Shown here: positions 18,213-27,069 of the stretch, piece by piece | Layout: each line of letters begins with the position of its first letter | Position numbering within the stretch: the first letter of the stretch is position 1 | DNA from: Rubripirellula lacrimiformis | GTDB taxonomy: Bacteria; Planctomycetota; Planctomycetia; Pirellulales; Pirellulaceae | DNA: 64,000 bases | Assembly: GCF_007741535.1 (NCBI RefSeq) | Contig: NZ_CP036525.1 | Span: 434,001-498,000 of the forward strand | Direction: 5' to 3' | Notes under the pieces: generated by a model | Told to the model about the DNA's origin: nothing | The model's database searches: none | What the model saw: only the letters and a program-made list of their open reading frames with translations | Position numbers and translations under genes: made by a program

Positions 18213-20009
18213 ATGATTTTGAATTTGCGTGTCCCGCTTGTCGCGGTCGGTCTATTCGTTTCCGCGACTGTTTTGGCAGGTCGTCCCAATGTGGTGTTTG
18301 TGATTTCCGATGACCAGGGTTACGGCGACCTTGGATGCACTGGCAATCCAATCATCAAGACTCCGAACATTGATCGGTTGGCGTCCCAGAGTTCGGGGCT
18401 GAGCGACTATCACGTGGCCCCGACTTGTTCGCCCACGCGATGTTCGTTGTTGACCGGACACTGGACGAACCGCACGGGAGTCTGGCACACGATCATGGGT
18501 CGGTCGATGTTGCGAGAGAACGAGGTCACGGTCGGGCAGATGTTCACCGACGCGGGCTATGAAACCGGAATGTTCGGGAAATGGCACCTGGGCGACAACT
18601 ATCCCTATCGTCCCGAGGACCGCGGATTCACTGAGGTCTATCGGCACGGTGGAGGCGGTATCGGTCAGACACCGGACCTATGGGACAACGCCTACTTTGA
18701 CGGATCATATTTTCACAACGGCGAGATCGTTGCGGCGAAAGGTTTCTGCACCGATGTCTTTTTTGATCAAGCCAACGAATTCATTCGCAACTGTGCCAAG
18801 GCTGACAAGCCATTCTTTGCTTACATTTCGACGAACGCACCGCACAAACCGCTGCACTGTCCGCCGGAGTATATGGACATGTACCCCGATCAATCGGACA
18901 ACATCGCCGCTTTTTACGGCATGATTACCAACGTCGACGATAACGTTGGCAAGACGCGGAAGTTGATCGAGGAACTTGGTGTGGCCGACGACACGATCTT
19001 TGTATTCACGACTGACAATGGGACCGCCAGCGGCGCGAAGGTCTACAACGCGGGGATGAAGGCAGGGAAGGGGAGTCCCTACGAAGGAGGCCACCGTGTT
19101 CCCTTCTTTCTGCATTGGCCGGCCGGTGGGATCACAAAGCAGCATGATGTTCCGCAGCTTACGCACGCCGTCGACATCGTTCCAACCTTGCTGGAAATGA
19201 CGGGCGTCAAGAAACCCGAACAGGTGAAGTTTGATGGCGTATCCATCGCCGCGTTGCTGGATCCCACCCAAGATGTGGATTGGCCGCTGCGTTTGGTCAT
19301 CAGTGATTCCCAGCGTGTGCGCGATCCGATCAAGTGGCGAAGTTCCGCGGTGATGATGCAGAAGTACAGACTCGTGAACCGCAAAGAGCTTTATGATGTC
19401 GCCGCCGACCCGGGGCAGAAACGCAACATCGCCAGCGATCATCCCGAAATAGTTGCGAAGATGCGGCAGTTCTATGAACAGTGGTGGGCCGAGTTGAAGC
19501 CGACCTTTTCGCAGACCACTGAAATCTATCTGGGGCACCCCGATCATCCGGTGGTCCGTCTGACCGCCCACGACTGGATTCAGAACGTCTATCCGCCTTG
19601 GCACCAAGGATCGATCCGCGCTGCCGATCGCAAACGCCCCGATTCGGGCAGGCTTGTCCACGAAGGTCACTGGGCGGTGAAGGTGATTCGCGATGGCAAG
19701 TACCAAGTCTCGCTGCGCCGCTGGCCAGCCGAATCGGGAGCCGCCATCAATGCTGCCCTTCCCGCCGGTGACGATGTTCCGGGCGCCACCACGCCCTTCC
19801 GTGCCACGCCCGGCCAGGCGATCACCGCCACCCAGGCGGTCCTTCGCATCGACGCAGAAGACTTGCAACGAAAGCCGGTTGCCCAGGATGCAGCCGAGGT
19901 CAGTTTTGTGACGAACCTGAAAAAGGGTTCCCATCAATTGGCTCCCGTTTTCGAGATCAGCGAAGGGGAACTGGGGGCGTACTACGTTGTCGTCACCTTC
20001 TTGGAGTGA
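18213..20009 (+). CDS. secreted sulfatase with C-terminal extension
   Basis: A 598-residue sulfatase. The ATG at 18213 directly precedes a signal peptide ending near LAG (about residue 23); a GTG four codons upstream is less likely. FVISDDQGYGDLGC has the metal ligands, and CSPTR carries C72 as the formylglycine precursor. GKWHLGDNYPYR, NAPHKPLHCPPEYM and TTDNGTASGAK are conserved blocks. After the normal family end near residue 430, about 165 further residues follow, starting around HPVVRLTAHDWIQNV and containing WAVKVIRDGKYQVSLRRWP, a beta-rich extra module found on some planctomycete sulfatases. Its role is not known to me; binding of substrate is a guess. Confidence 0.93.
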   Translation: MILNLRVPLVAVGLFVSATVLAGRPNVVFVISDDQGYGDLGCTGNPIIKTPNIDRLASQSSGLSDYHVAPTCSPTRCSLLTGHWTNRTGVWHTIMGRSMLRENEVTVGQMFTDAGYETGMFGKWHLGDNYPYRPEDRGFTEVYRHGGGGIGQTPDLWDNAYFDGSYFHNGEIVAAKGFCTDVFFDQANEFIRNCAKADKPFFAYISTNAPHKPLHCPPEYMDMYPDQSDNIAAFYGMITNVDDNVGKTRKLIEELGVADDTIFVFTTDNGTASGAKVYNAGMKAGKGSPYEGGHRVPFFLHWPAGGITKQHDVPQLTHAVDIVPTLLEMTGVKKPEQVKFDGVSIAALLDPTQDVDWPLRLVISDSQRVRDPIKWRSSAVMMQKYRLVNRKELYDVAADPGQKRNIASDHPEIVAKMRQFYEQWWAELKPTFSQTTEIYLGHPDHPVVRLTAHDWIQNVYPPWHQGSIRAADRKRPDSGRLVHEGHWAVKVIRDGKYQVSLRRWPAESGAAINAALPAGDDVPGATTPFRATPGQAITATQAVLRIDAEDLQRKPVAQDAAEVSFVTNLKKGSHQLAPVFEISEGELGAYYVVVTFLE

Positions 20010-20369
20010 ACCCAGTGTGTCCGTCTTGAAGTTGCGCCTTTTGTATTTGTGGTCAAGTTGTAGGCCGGATCCAGGGCGCAATTCATGCCGGATCAGCGCA
20101 AACGGTGGCATGATCAACCTAGCTTTGGTCGGAGATGAAATTTTCGTTTGCGTCCGCCGATCCGGAATTTACGCCGTTTGCTTGATCCGGCCTGCGTAAA
20201 ATCGCAACTTCCAAAGGTCCCCGCGACGGGGCGGAATGGAGTTCGCACCACGGGATTCGTCGATCCCGGTGGCGGATGGAAAGTGGTGTTGCCCATTCAT
20301 CATGGGGATGTCAGCAATCCGGGTGCGACCAGCACCGGCAATTTCAAATGATGGGTAGATCACACAAAC
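20010..20369. other. intergenic with hairpin repeat
   Basis: This 360 bp gap before the SDR gene holds the REP-like inverted pair at 20060-20199. No coding frame in it is convincing. Confidence 0.5.
20060..20199. repeat. REP-like inverted repeat pair (GTAGGCCGGATC family)
   Basis: GTAGGCCGGATCCAG at 20060 is answered by CTTGATCCGGCCTGCG at about 20181-20196, a nearly perfect inverted pair about 110 bp apart, with a weaker CCGATCCGG between. A related pair occurs near 43698-43735. These are probably dispersed extragenic repeats; they might also form a terminator-like structure for the sulfatase ending at 20009. Confidence 0.6.
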
Positions 20370-21122
20370 ATGCCAATGGACGAAGCACCATCGACCAAGA
20401 AAACCGCGATCGTCACAGGCGGTTCCGGTGGAATCGGTAGTGGCATTTGCAGACGGCTTGCGAAAGACGGTTTCAACGTGGTTGTCCATTATCATTCGGA
20501 CAGCGAAGGTGCGGCCGGCTTGGTGGAATCGCTGTGTGAAGTCGGCGGTCGTGCCGTTGCAGTTCAAGCCGACGTGACCGATCAGCAGCAGATGTCCAAG
20601 CTGTTCGAAGAGGCCGAGTCTCGTTTTGGACCCGTCGACGTGGTCGTGGCAAACGCAGGGATTTCGATCGGTGGGCCCGTCGCCGATTGTTCGCTGGATG
20701 ATTTCCAAAAGCTGATTTCGGTCAACCTATTGGGTGCGTTTTTGACCATTCGCGAAGCGGCCCGGCGTGTTCGCGACGGCGGCCGGATCATCTTCATTTC
20801 GTCGCAGCTGGCGGAGCGTCCACGACCGGGCATGGGAGTTTACTCCGCAACCAAAGCCGCCATCGATGCGATGTTGGTGTCGATGTCTCACGAACTTGGA
20901 CCACGCGGGCTGACCGTCAATAGCGTCCGTCCCGGCGCGACCGTGCCGGGGGTGTTCGACGAAAGCGGTGAAGACCGTCAAGAGGTGTTTCGTCAGCTTT
21001 CCGTGTTCAAGCGTCTGGGAACTCCGGACGATGTCGCGGGCGTCGTTTCGTTTCTTGCCAGCCACGATGCCGATTGGATCACTGGCCAACACATTCGTGC
21101 CGATGGTGGCATGTCAAACTAG
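20370..21122 (+). CDS. short-chain dehydrogenase/reductase (FabG-like)
   Basis: A 250-residue classical SDR. The NAD(P)-binding motif is TGGSGGIGSG at about 17-26, with NAG in VVVANAGIS near residue 95. The catalytic motif is YSATK, with Tyr158 and Lys162 and the partner Ser in FISSQLAE. It ends with WITGQHIRADGG, the usual C-terminal signature of FabG-like enzymes. It would reduce a keto group or oxidise an alcohol with NAD(P); 3-oxoacyl-ACP reductase is possible but unproven, since there are no fatty acid genes nearby. ATG at 20370 is used; the ATG two codons later would also serve. Confidence 0.9.
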   Translation: MPMDEAPSTKKTAIVTGGSGGIGSGICRRLAKDGFNVVVHYHSDSEGAAGLVESLCEVGGRAVAVQADVTDQQQMSKLFEEAESRFGPVDVVVANAGISIGGPVADCSLDDFQKLISVNLLGAFLTIREAARRVRDGGRIIFISSQLAERPRPGMGVYSATKAAIDAMLVSMSHELGPRGLTVNSVRPGATVPGVFDESGEDRQEVFRQLSVFKRLGTPDDVAGVVSFLASHDADWITGQHIRADGGMSN

Positions 21123-21137
21123 TACCTTCTCGCCAGC

Positions 21138-21275
21138 GCAAATTCGCCCGTCACCGCGTCCCATCAACCCGTAGCGAAAGTCGCCAAGACTTTCGGCAAC
21201 TTCTCGCGAATGCAAATTCGCCCGTCACTGCGTCCCATCAACCCGTAGCGAAAGTCGCCAAGACTTTCGGCAACT
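21138..21275. repeat. 74-bp direct duplication carrying a CGAAAGTC hairpin
   Basis: The block starting GCAAATTCGCCCGTCAC at 21138 is repeated at 21212 with one visible difference (CACCGCG against CACTGCG). Each copy has CGAAAGTC GCCAA GACTTTCG, an 8-bp stem with a 5-nt loop. It fills the gap between the SDR and peroxiredoxin genes. Related hairpins occur at 36422-36447 and 46845-46870. Confidence 0.85.
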
Positions 21276-21292
21276 CTTTTCTCCTTCTGATC

Positions 21293-22057
21293 ATGACCAT
21301 GAAATCGAGCCTTCGAATGAAACCTTCTCTCCATCTAGCGATCGCTGCTTTTTCGGCTTCGACGTTCTTGTCCAATGTTGCGATGTCTCAGGAATCCAAG
21401 CCCGCCATGACGATGTCGCAGCAGTTGGCCGAAAAAGCGGCTCAGTCGATCAACCGTATGCCAGCGGACCGATTGGCAGCCGCCAAAAAGGGTGTCGAAA
21501 TGGTGCGTGCAACAGGGATCGAGGAATCAGCCAAGCAAGTTGGGGATGCGGCGGTCGACGGTCAATTGAAAGACTGGAAAGGGAACACGATCACGCTAAG
21601 TGAACTTTGGAACGAAGGCCCAATCGTTCTGATGTGGTATCGCGGCGGTTGGTGCCCGTACTGCAACATTCAGCTTCGGGCGATGCAGCAAAACTTGGAC
21701 AAGATCGAAAACGCAGGCGCGAAGCTGGTCATCCTGACCCCCGAGCTTCCCGAAAAGGCCAAACAAACGGCCGAAGCGAACGATCTGAATATCGTTGCGT
21801 TGCACGACAAAAATAACGAACTGGCTAAAAAGTACGGCATCGTGTTTGACCTGCCATCGACGATCGCACCGATGTATCGCGACAGTGGCAGGTTGAAGAC
21901 GTACAACGGCAACGACGATTTGCAGTTGCCGTTGTCGGCGACATACGTCGTCGACAAGTCCGGCAAAATCACCTACGCCTTCTTGGACGCAGACTACAAA
22001 AAGCGTGCAGAACCAGCCGAAGTGATTGCCGCCGTGAAAGCGATCGCAGCCGATTGA
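21293..22057 (+). CDS. secreted peroxiredoxin-like (AhpC/TSA) protein
   Basis: A 254-residue thiol peroxidase-like protein. The ATG at 21293 is used; ATGs at 21299 and 21317 are also possible, and all keep the signal peptide (AIAAFSASTFLSNVAMS). The longer frame reads through the upstream repeat and is rejected. The AhpC/TSA domain begins near DGQLKDWKGNTITLSEL. The active motif RGGWCPYCNIQLRAM holds C121 and C124, a thioredoxin-like CPYC spacing seen in the AhpC/TSA subgroup with this GGWCPYC motif. It probably reduces peroxides or thiols in the periplasm. It converges with the DAC-domain gene, 7 bp apart. Confidence 0.88.
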   Translation: MTMKSSLRMKPSLHLAIAAFSASTFLSNVAMSQESKPAMTMSQQLAEKAAQSINRMPADRLAAAKKGVEMVRATGIEESAKQVGDAAVDGQLKDWKGNTITLSELWNEGPIVLMWYRGGWCPYCNIQLRAMQQNLDKIENAGAKLVILTPELPEKAKQTAEANDLNIVALHDKNNELAKKYGIVFDLPSTIAPMYRDSGRLKTYNGNDDLQLPLSATYVVDKSGKITYAFLDADYKKRAEPAEVIAAVKAIAAD

Positions 22058-22064
22058 TCTCCCG

Positions 22065-23357
22065 CTAAGGCAGATACGGCCAGTACGTCAGTTTCTGGTT
22101 CAAACAGGCGACGAAACGGACGTCGCCGTCTTGCGATACCACCACGGCAATCGCGTCGTTGATTCCGTTGACCAAACGATAGGCCGAACGATGCCGGGTC
22201 CCAGACGAATCGGCACGTTCAGAGATCGTCTTCGCCGCCTCCAGATCAAGGGCGCGGTGGATGCTTGATACATGCGAATTGCCGAGGATCTCGCCCCCGA
22301 ATCCGATCAGGCGAAAACTACGGTCCAGCACCAACGATCCATCGACGTTCATCAAATCGGCCAGCAGATGGCTGAACTCGATCAGTGCTTCGTCGATGCT
22401 GGCCAGATCGGCATCCAACATTTGCAGATAGTCGTTCAGGGTGACGACGGCCAGACCGCGGACCCGGCCGATCTCTGCCGCCCGTTTCATCAGCTTCAGC
22501 ATTAGCCGACGGAATCGAAAGGTGGAATCGTCTGGCTGAAAACGAACGCGAAATCGAAACCATTCATCCGGAATGCCTTGGTCGCAGGCATTCTCGGGCA
22601 AATACACCAGCATTCCACCGTGGCCGCGCATGCGGACCAAACGAAGCACGCGGCGCACCAATCGCTGCGCGAGATCTTTGACAAAGTCGTCACAAACTTG
22701 GCATCCCGTGCCTTGGGCGGCGTGATCGCCCATTTCGTCCAGCAACGATTCCCGAATCGCTACGAATCGTTGGGGCAGCCATTTCGAAAGGAACGGGTCG
22801 AACCCGTCCTTCAGCAACTGTCCCGTGTTGGATTCCAGGATCCGTGTATAGCCACAGGTCGCGACGATGTGTCCGGGGGAAAGTGCTTGGATTACCAATT
22901 TGTCCGGCAGCGGAGCAGCGGGCAAGCGACCGCCTTCCAAGTGGTTGACCCATTCGGTGCCGGTTACGATCATTCCCCAAACGCTCAATTGACCCGACGG
23001 GTCTCGGTACACGGCAAGGAGGGCGCGGTAGTAGCCAGCAGCCGCAGCCAGTTTCCTTAGGTTATGAGCCGTGTAGGGCGCCGGTTCGTCGAATCGAAGC
23101 ACATGCAGCGGGCTGGATCCGTCCGCTGCTTCACGCTGGAAAACGTCCTGGGACACGAAGACGATGCGGCACTGGACCGCGGATTTTTCCTCACGCAACA
23201 AACTCGCTTGGTACATCGTGTCCAGCAGAGTGACGACGACGTTGTGATCGGGAAGCGCGTCAAGCGGATGGTCTCGCGATATCCACCGCTCGCGAAGAGC
23301 GGTCGCAATGTCGATTGGGTAGGCAGACACTTTATGAAGATCCATCGTCGAAATCAT
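22065..23357 (-). CDS. DAC-domain protein (DisA_N-like, putative diadenylate cyclase or sensor)
   Basis: A 430-residue protein whose C-terminal ~110 residues match the diadenylate cyclase fold. VDGSLVLD (D339 of the DGx motif) lies in the substrate-binding loop, and GTRHRSA (386-392) matches the RHR motif; FGGEI and NGINDAIAVVVSQDG complete the domain. Known diadenylate cyclases have DGA, so the A-to-S change at 341 needs attention. The N-terminal ~320 residues are an uncharacterised module, with VCDDFVKDLAQRLVRRVLRL as a probable helix. This layout resembles sensor-type DAC variants (called DACNV in family databases) more than DisA or CdaA. No signal peptide or membrane helix is evident, so it should act in the cytoplasm. 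Confidence 0.75.
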   Translation of the reverse strand: MISTMDLHKVSAYPIDIATALRERWISRDHPLDALPDHNVVVTLLDTMYQASLLREEKSAVQCRIVFVSQDVFQREAADGSSPLHVLRFDEPAPYTAHNLRKLAAAAGYYRALLAVYRDPSGQLSVWGMIVTGTEWVNHLEGGRLPAAPLPDKLVIQALSPGHIVATCGYTRILESNTGQLLKDGFDPFLSKWLPQRFVAIRESLLDEMGDHAAQGTGCQVCDDFVKDLAQRLVRRVLRLVRMRGHGGMLVYLPENACDQGIPDEWFRFRVRFQPDDSTFRFRRLMLKLMKRAAEIGRVRGLAVVTLNDYLQMLDADLASIDEALIEFSHLLADLMNVDGSLVLDRSFRLIGFGGEILGNSHVSSIHRALDLEAAKTISERADSSGTRHRSAYRLVNGINDAIAVVVSQDGDVRFVACLNQKLTYWPYLP

Positions 23358-23443
23358 CGCTTCCGTTGAAATGAGTCGCTACGTTGCTGATCGCTGTTCG
23401 AAGCTGCACCGGTTGGTGGCTTGATCCTGTGCCCGATCGGGCC

Positions 23444-23541
23444 CGTGCTTGTTCGGACCCGTGCTTGTTCGGACCTGTGCTTGTTCGGACCTGTGCTTGT
23501 TCCGGTCCTGTGCTTGTTCGGCCCTCTGCTTGTTCCGGTCC
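23444..23541. repeat. 16/17-bp tandem repeat, six units
   Basis: Units of the form TGTGCTTGTTCGGACC (with a 17-bp variant TGTGCTTGTTCCGGTCC) are repeated six times. They occupy the 332 bp gap between the leftward DAC gene and the rightward Dabb gene. The unit is not a multiple of three in all copies, and the open frames through it are artefacts. Otherwise this gap (23358-23689) holds nothing recognisable. Confidence 0.88.
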
Positions 23542-23689
23542 TGTGCACCACTGGGCCCCGCATCCGCTGGCGCCATGTCCGCTGTGGCACCGTATCCACT
23601 GATACTGGGCCACCTGTCGTTTGGTCTCTACAATGCCGCGGTCGCCGCAGCAGGCGATCGTCCCATTCTTTCACTCCGGAGTCATCACC

Positions 23690-23998
23690 ATGTTTTATCA
23701 CAGTGTTCATTTTTGGTTGCGCGACGGGGTCGGCGAAGCAGAGCGTCAGCAAGTGATCGAAGGGGTCAAGAGCCTGGGCAACAGCCCCAACATGGAATCG
23801 GCACGCGTTGGAGTGCCCGCAATGACCGATCGAGCGGTGGTTGACAATTCGTATAGCATCCAGCTGATCGCCGTGTTTGCCGACAAAGCGGCACATGATC
23901 GATACCAAAGCACCGACGACGAAGTGCATCAAGCGTTCATCGCCAACTTCAAGCCCTACTGGACCAAGGTCGTCATTTACGACTCGTTGGACGCTTAA
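23690..23998 (+). CDS. Dabb (stress-responsive alpha/beta barrel) domain protein
   Basis: A 102-residue protein starting at the ATG at 23690, before MFYHSVHFWLR. The segment VHFWLRDGVGEAERQQVIEG followed by HDRYQSTDDEVHQAFIANFK and a final strand KVVIYDSLDA is typical of Dabb proteins, which form small dimeric alpha/beta barrels. Some relatives are stress proteins or small cyclases, but the substrate cannot be told here. The upstream in-frame residues come from the intergenic region and have no family match. Confidence 0.85.
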   Translation: MFYHSVHFWLRDGVGEAERQQVIEGVKSLGNSPNMESARVGVPAMTDRAVVDNSYSIQLIAVFADKAAHDRYQSTDDEVHQAFIANFKPYWTKVVIYDSLDA

Positions 23999-24047
23999 AG
24001 GCCCGTGCCGCCGATGCGTTCGGCTGCCGCCCGCCGATGCAATCGTA

Positions 24048-25538
24048 TCAATACTTTCCGTTGGTGCCGAACATGTCTTTCTTCGATGGACGCGGTCGAA
24101 TTCGGACGCTGTGATCGGGTTCGCCAGTCACGCGGTCGAATTCGTCGGGGGTTCGGCGAGACGGTACATAATCGTTCGTTTCGTCGGTCCACTTTGCCAA
24201 CGCTTGGGTCAAACGCTGCTTGACCGACGCGTATGCCGGGTCATTGATTCGGTTGTTCAGTTCGCCCGGGTCGCGTTCCAGGTCAAACAGTTCCCACTGT
24301 GGCCGCGGTGATCGAAAACACGCTTGTTGTTCGGGCGACAGAGTTCCCGCTTTTTGCATCTGCAACATGTTCTGCCAACTGAGTCCGCGTCCGGCATCCG
24401 CGGATGGCGTCGGTGGCAGGTCGACATAATCGTTGCGGATCAACTTGAATCGCTGGGTCGTGATGCATCGGGCGTGATCTTCGTAGTCGTGCCAGTGATC
24501 TTCGGCAAACGCGAACTGGCGGTGCGGTTGTTCAGGGTTCCACAACACCTTGGCAAAGCTCTGGCCTTCATTGGCCATCGCATTGGCGCCGGCAAGTTCC
24601 AGGAAGGTTGCGGCGATATCGACGCTGCTGACCAAGGCTTCGGTGGTTCCACCCGCTTTGACCTTCGCAGGCCAGCGAACGATCCAAGGGGTTCGGATTC
24701 CCCCGTCGTAGAGCGTCGTCTTGTCGCGTGGGAACGGGCGTCCATTGTCGCTGATGAACAGGATCAGTGTTTCGTCATCGACGTTCTGCTGCTTCAGTTT
24801 GGCGACCACCTTGCCCACGTAGGTATCCAGTCGCCCGATTTCGTCATAGTAAAGCCGCAGGTCTTCACGCACATCGGCCGTGTCGGGCAAGTGCGCCGGT
24901 ACGATGACATCATCACGGCTGTGGGGTGGGTCCAGTGATCCTTCGGTGTACTCGCGATGGGGGTCCAGTGCGGCTAGCCATAGAAAGAAGGGTTGGTCAC
25001 GAGGACGTTCTTCAATCGCTCTTTCCCAATCTTTACATCCGCTGGGTTGGGATGCGACCATCTTGGCGGGTTCACCATCCTTGCTAGACGGTAGCACGAA
25101 TCCGGCCGCGTCCGCCTCGTAGATGCGGTCAAAGTGGTCGCGAACCGCGTCGCCCAAGTGCCACTTCCCGGCCGCCGCTGTGTAGTAGCCGCTGTGCTGG
25201 AGCCGCTTGGAAAATGTTTCGGAATCTTTCGGCAGCGGCCAATGCAACTGTTCGGCCCCTGTGTTGTGAGGATACTTTCCGGTCAGGATGCTTGAACGCG
25301 ATGGGCTGCACGAATTGGTGGTCAGATAGGCGTGTTCGAACTGCAACCCATCGGTTGCCAAACGATCAATGTTCGGAGTCCGGATCGCAGGGTGCCCGTA
25401 GGCTCCGCAATCATTCCAGTTCATGTCGTCGGCGATGATCAGCACAAGGTTGGGGCGATCTTCATTGGCCATGACACTTGGAACGCCCAGGCCAATCAAA
25501 AGAAGTGCAATTGGTAGGTTCAGGCCGCGGTTGTGCAT
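24048..25538 (-). CDS. secreted sulfatase (S1 family)
   Basis: A 496-residue sulfatase on the minus strand. The start is placed at 25538 because MHNRGLNLPIALLLIGLG is a signal peptide, cleaved near VMA; the open frame runs 139 codons further upstream but with non-protein-like sequence. LIIADDMNWNDCGAYG holds the metal ligands, and CSPSR carries C77 as formylglycine precursor. GKWHLGDAVRDHFD, DPHREYTEG and FISDNGRPFPRDK are active-site blocks, and WELFDLERDPGELNN closes the domain. It lies tail to tail with the Dabb gene. Confidence 0.94.
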   Translation of the reverse strand: MHNRGLNLPIALLLIGLGVPSVMANEDRPNLVLIIADDMNWNDCGAYGHPAIRTPNIDRLATDGLQFEHAYLTTNSCSPSRSSILTGKYPHNTGAEQLHWPLPKDSETFSKRLQHSGYYTAAAGKWHLGDAVRDHFDRIYEADAAGFVLPSSKDGEPAKMVASQPSGCKDWERAIEERPRDQPFFLWLAALDPHREYTEGSLDPPHSRDDVIVPAHLPDTADVREDLRLYYDEIGRLDTYVGKVVAKLKQQNVDDETLILFISDNGRPFPRDKTTLYDGGIRTPWIVRWPAKVKAGGTTEALVSSVDIAATFLELAGANAMANEGQSFAKVLWNPEQPHRQFAFAEDHWHDYEDHARCITTQRFKLIRNDYVDLPPTPSADAGRGLSWQNMLQMQKAGTLSPEQQACFRSPRPQWELFDLERDPGELNNRINDPAYASVKQRLTQALAKWTDETNDYVPSRRTPDEFDRVTGEPDHSVRIRPRPSKKDMFGTNGKY

Positions 25539-26051
25539 GGATGATCCTTGTGGAAAAGCAGTGGGGCCAGCGGTACGCCAGCCAGTAGGCAGGGCAGGGC
25601 AGGGCAGAGAAGCGTGGGGGCATGATTTTGTTCCACCCCATCGACTGCTCAAGCCCGCGATCGAATCAATGATAGTCGCCGATGGCGATCGGCAGCAGAG
25701 GTTGCCGTAGGATCCCAGCAATCCGGCGGCTTCCGTCACTAGAGTCGGCCCCACCACCTGGCGATGGAATTCGGCCGGTTCGGATCGCTCGCCGCTGCCA
25801 CAGAAACAGTGGTCCGCAAGGGTGGCTGCGATAGCCGGCCAGGCCGTTTCGGGGGCGCGCAAGCGAGGTTGAATGGGATTTGAACGCAAAGGCGAGCGAT
25901 CGGGGCCGTGCCCCGTGACCCAGATCGCTGCGCCTCTACCCGTGCGTCCTTGCAAGGGAGTGCGTGTCGCACATCTCTTTCCTCGGTCAGGCCCGATCCA
26001 ATGGTTCCCGGACCCTATTTAGTAGTATCGGGACCATGCTTGGGTTAATCT
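25539..26051. other. intergenic, nothing recognised
   Basis: This 513 bp region between the divergent sulfatase and LuxR-type regulator genes should hold their promoters. It contains a short GGGCA run near 25590 (GGCAGGGCAGGGCAGGGCAG). The minus-strand open frame crossing it is considered chance. No tRNA or riboswitch fold was recognised. Confidence 0.45.
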
Positions 26052-26807
26052 ATGCGGCGATCGCCCCATCTTTCCCCCCCGAATCGGTCTTCAGTTTCCA
26101 CCGTGCCATCCCGCGACCAATCTTCGGACACTCCGCCATCGGCTGAAGCCGATCTCCCGCCGCTGGATGCCGCTTCGCTGTGGGCTGCTTTCTCGCAGAC
26201 CAAAGGTGTCGGCGTCAGCATCACCGACGCCCAGGGGCGATTGTTGTTCGTCAACGATACCGCGATGGTGTTGTTTTCGAAAACGGCAGAGATCGCGTAC
26301 CAGGGAAAATGCATCAGCGATTTTCATTCGCCCGAATACGTTGCCGAGCGATTGGCGATGATTGGCCGTGTGTTGCACGAGGGCCGGCCTTTGTCGATGC
26401 AGCATATCTATCACGGAAAGAAAATCTGTTCGACAGTCTGGCCGATTCGCGATTCGCAGCCGCCCTATGACCGGGTGGTGGTGATCAGCCGAACCGATTC
26501 CGGCGACGGCATGATGATTCCCGAAGTGGCCGAACAGGTCAGTACCGAGTTCATTGACTTGGGCCCGCTAAGCGTCTTGACTCGCCGCGAGGTCGAAGTC
26601 GCAGTGCTGCTGGGCCATGGGATGAGCGTCCCCAGGGTTGCCCAGTTGCTGCACCGTAGCCCGAAAACGATCCAGCGTCACAAGGCGGCGATCAGCACCA
26701 AGCTGGGTGTGCATGGACAGGCCGAATTGGTCGCCATCATTACCGAAATGGGGCTGGAACTTGACGATGCAAATCGAAAACGGTTTCCTTGTCATCCGGA
26801 TTCGTAA
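26052..26807 (+). CDS. PAS domain-LuxR type transcriptional regulator
   Basis: A 251-residue DNA-binding protein. Residues about 40-155 form a PAS-like sensor domain (GVGVSITDAQGRLLFVNDTA). Residues about 172-240 form a LuxR/GerE helix-turn-helix: LTRREVEVAVLLGHGMSVPR with LLHRSPKTIQRHKAAISTKL as recognition region. No receiver domain or kinase is linked, so it probably senses a small ligand or redox state directly and acts as a one-component regulator. Targets are unknown; the sulfatase upstream (divergent) and the glutamate decarboxylase downstream are the nearest candidates. ATG at 26052 is the first in frame. Confidence 0.88.
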   Translation: MRRSPHLSPPNRSSVSTVPSRDQSSDTPPSAEADLPPLDAASLWAAFSQTKGVGVSITDAQGRLLFVNDTAMVLFSKTAEIAYQGKCISDFHSPEYVAERLAMIGRVLHEGRPLSMQHIYHGKKICSTVWPIRDSQPPYDRVVVISRTDSGDGMMIPEVAEQVSTEFIDLGPLSVLTRREVEVAVLLGHGMSVPRVAQLLHRSPKTIQRHKAAISTKLGVHGQAELVAIITEMGLELDDANRKRFPCHPDS

Positions 26808-27069
26808 CCGGACTGAATGACGCTGCGTGGCTTGTGCCGCTGCGGCGATCAAGTCGGGGCTTCCTCGGGCGGGGCCAATCATTTGCATGATTGGGAGCCA
26901 TGGAAATGGCCGCGACTGCGGGCGCTATCGCTATTGCGGTGCCGTGGGACAATCGTGGAATGCGCAGAACAGCAGAATCGGTGGTGCTGAAAACCTGTTC
27001 AATGTCGCTGCGTTCGATTCTATTAGTCACGCAATGTTCCCTCTGATTATCGACCAATAGAAGTGACCT

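Noticed and set aside
25539-25955. 139-codon N-terminal extension of the sulfatase at 24048-25538
   Set aside because: The signal peptide starts at 25538; the extension is Pro/Arg/Ser-rich without family match.
25860-25980. Possible tRNA-like GC-rich segment
   Set aside because: No cloverleaf arms, T-loop GTTCRA or CCA-adjacent acceptor stem could be found.
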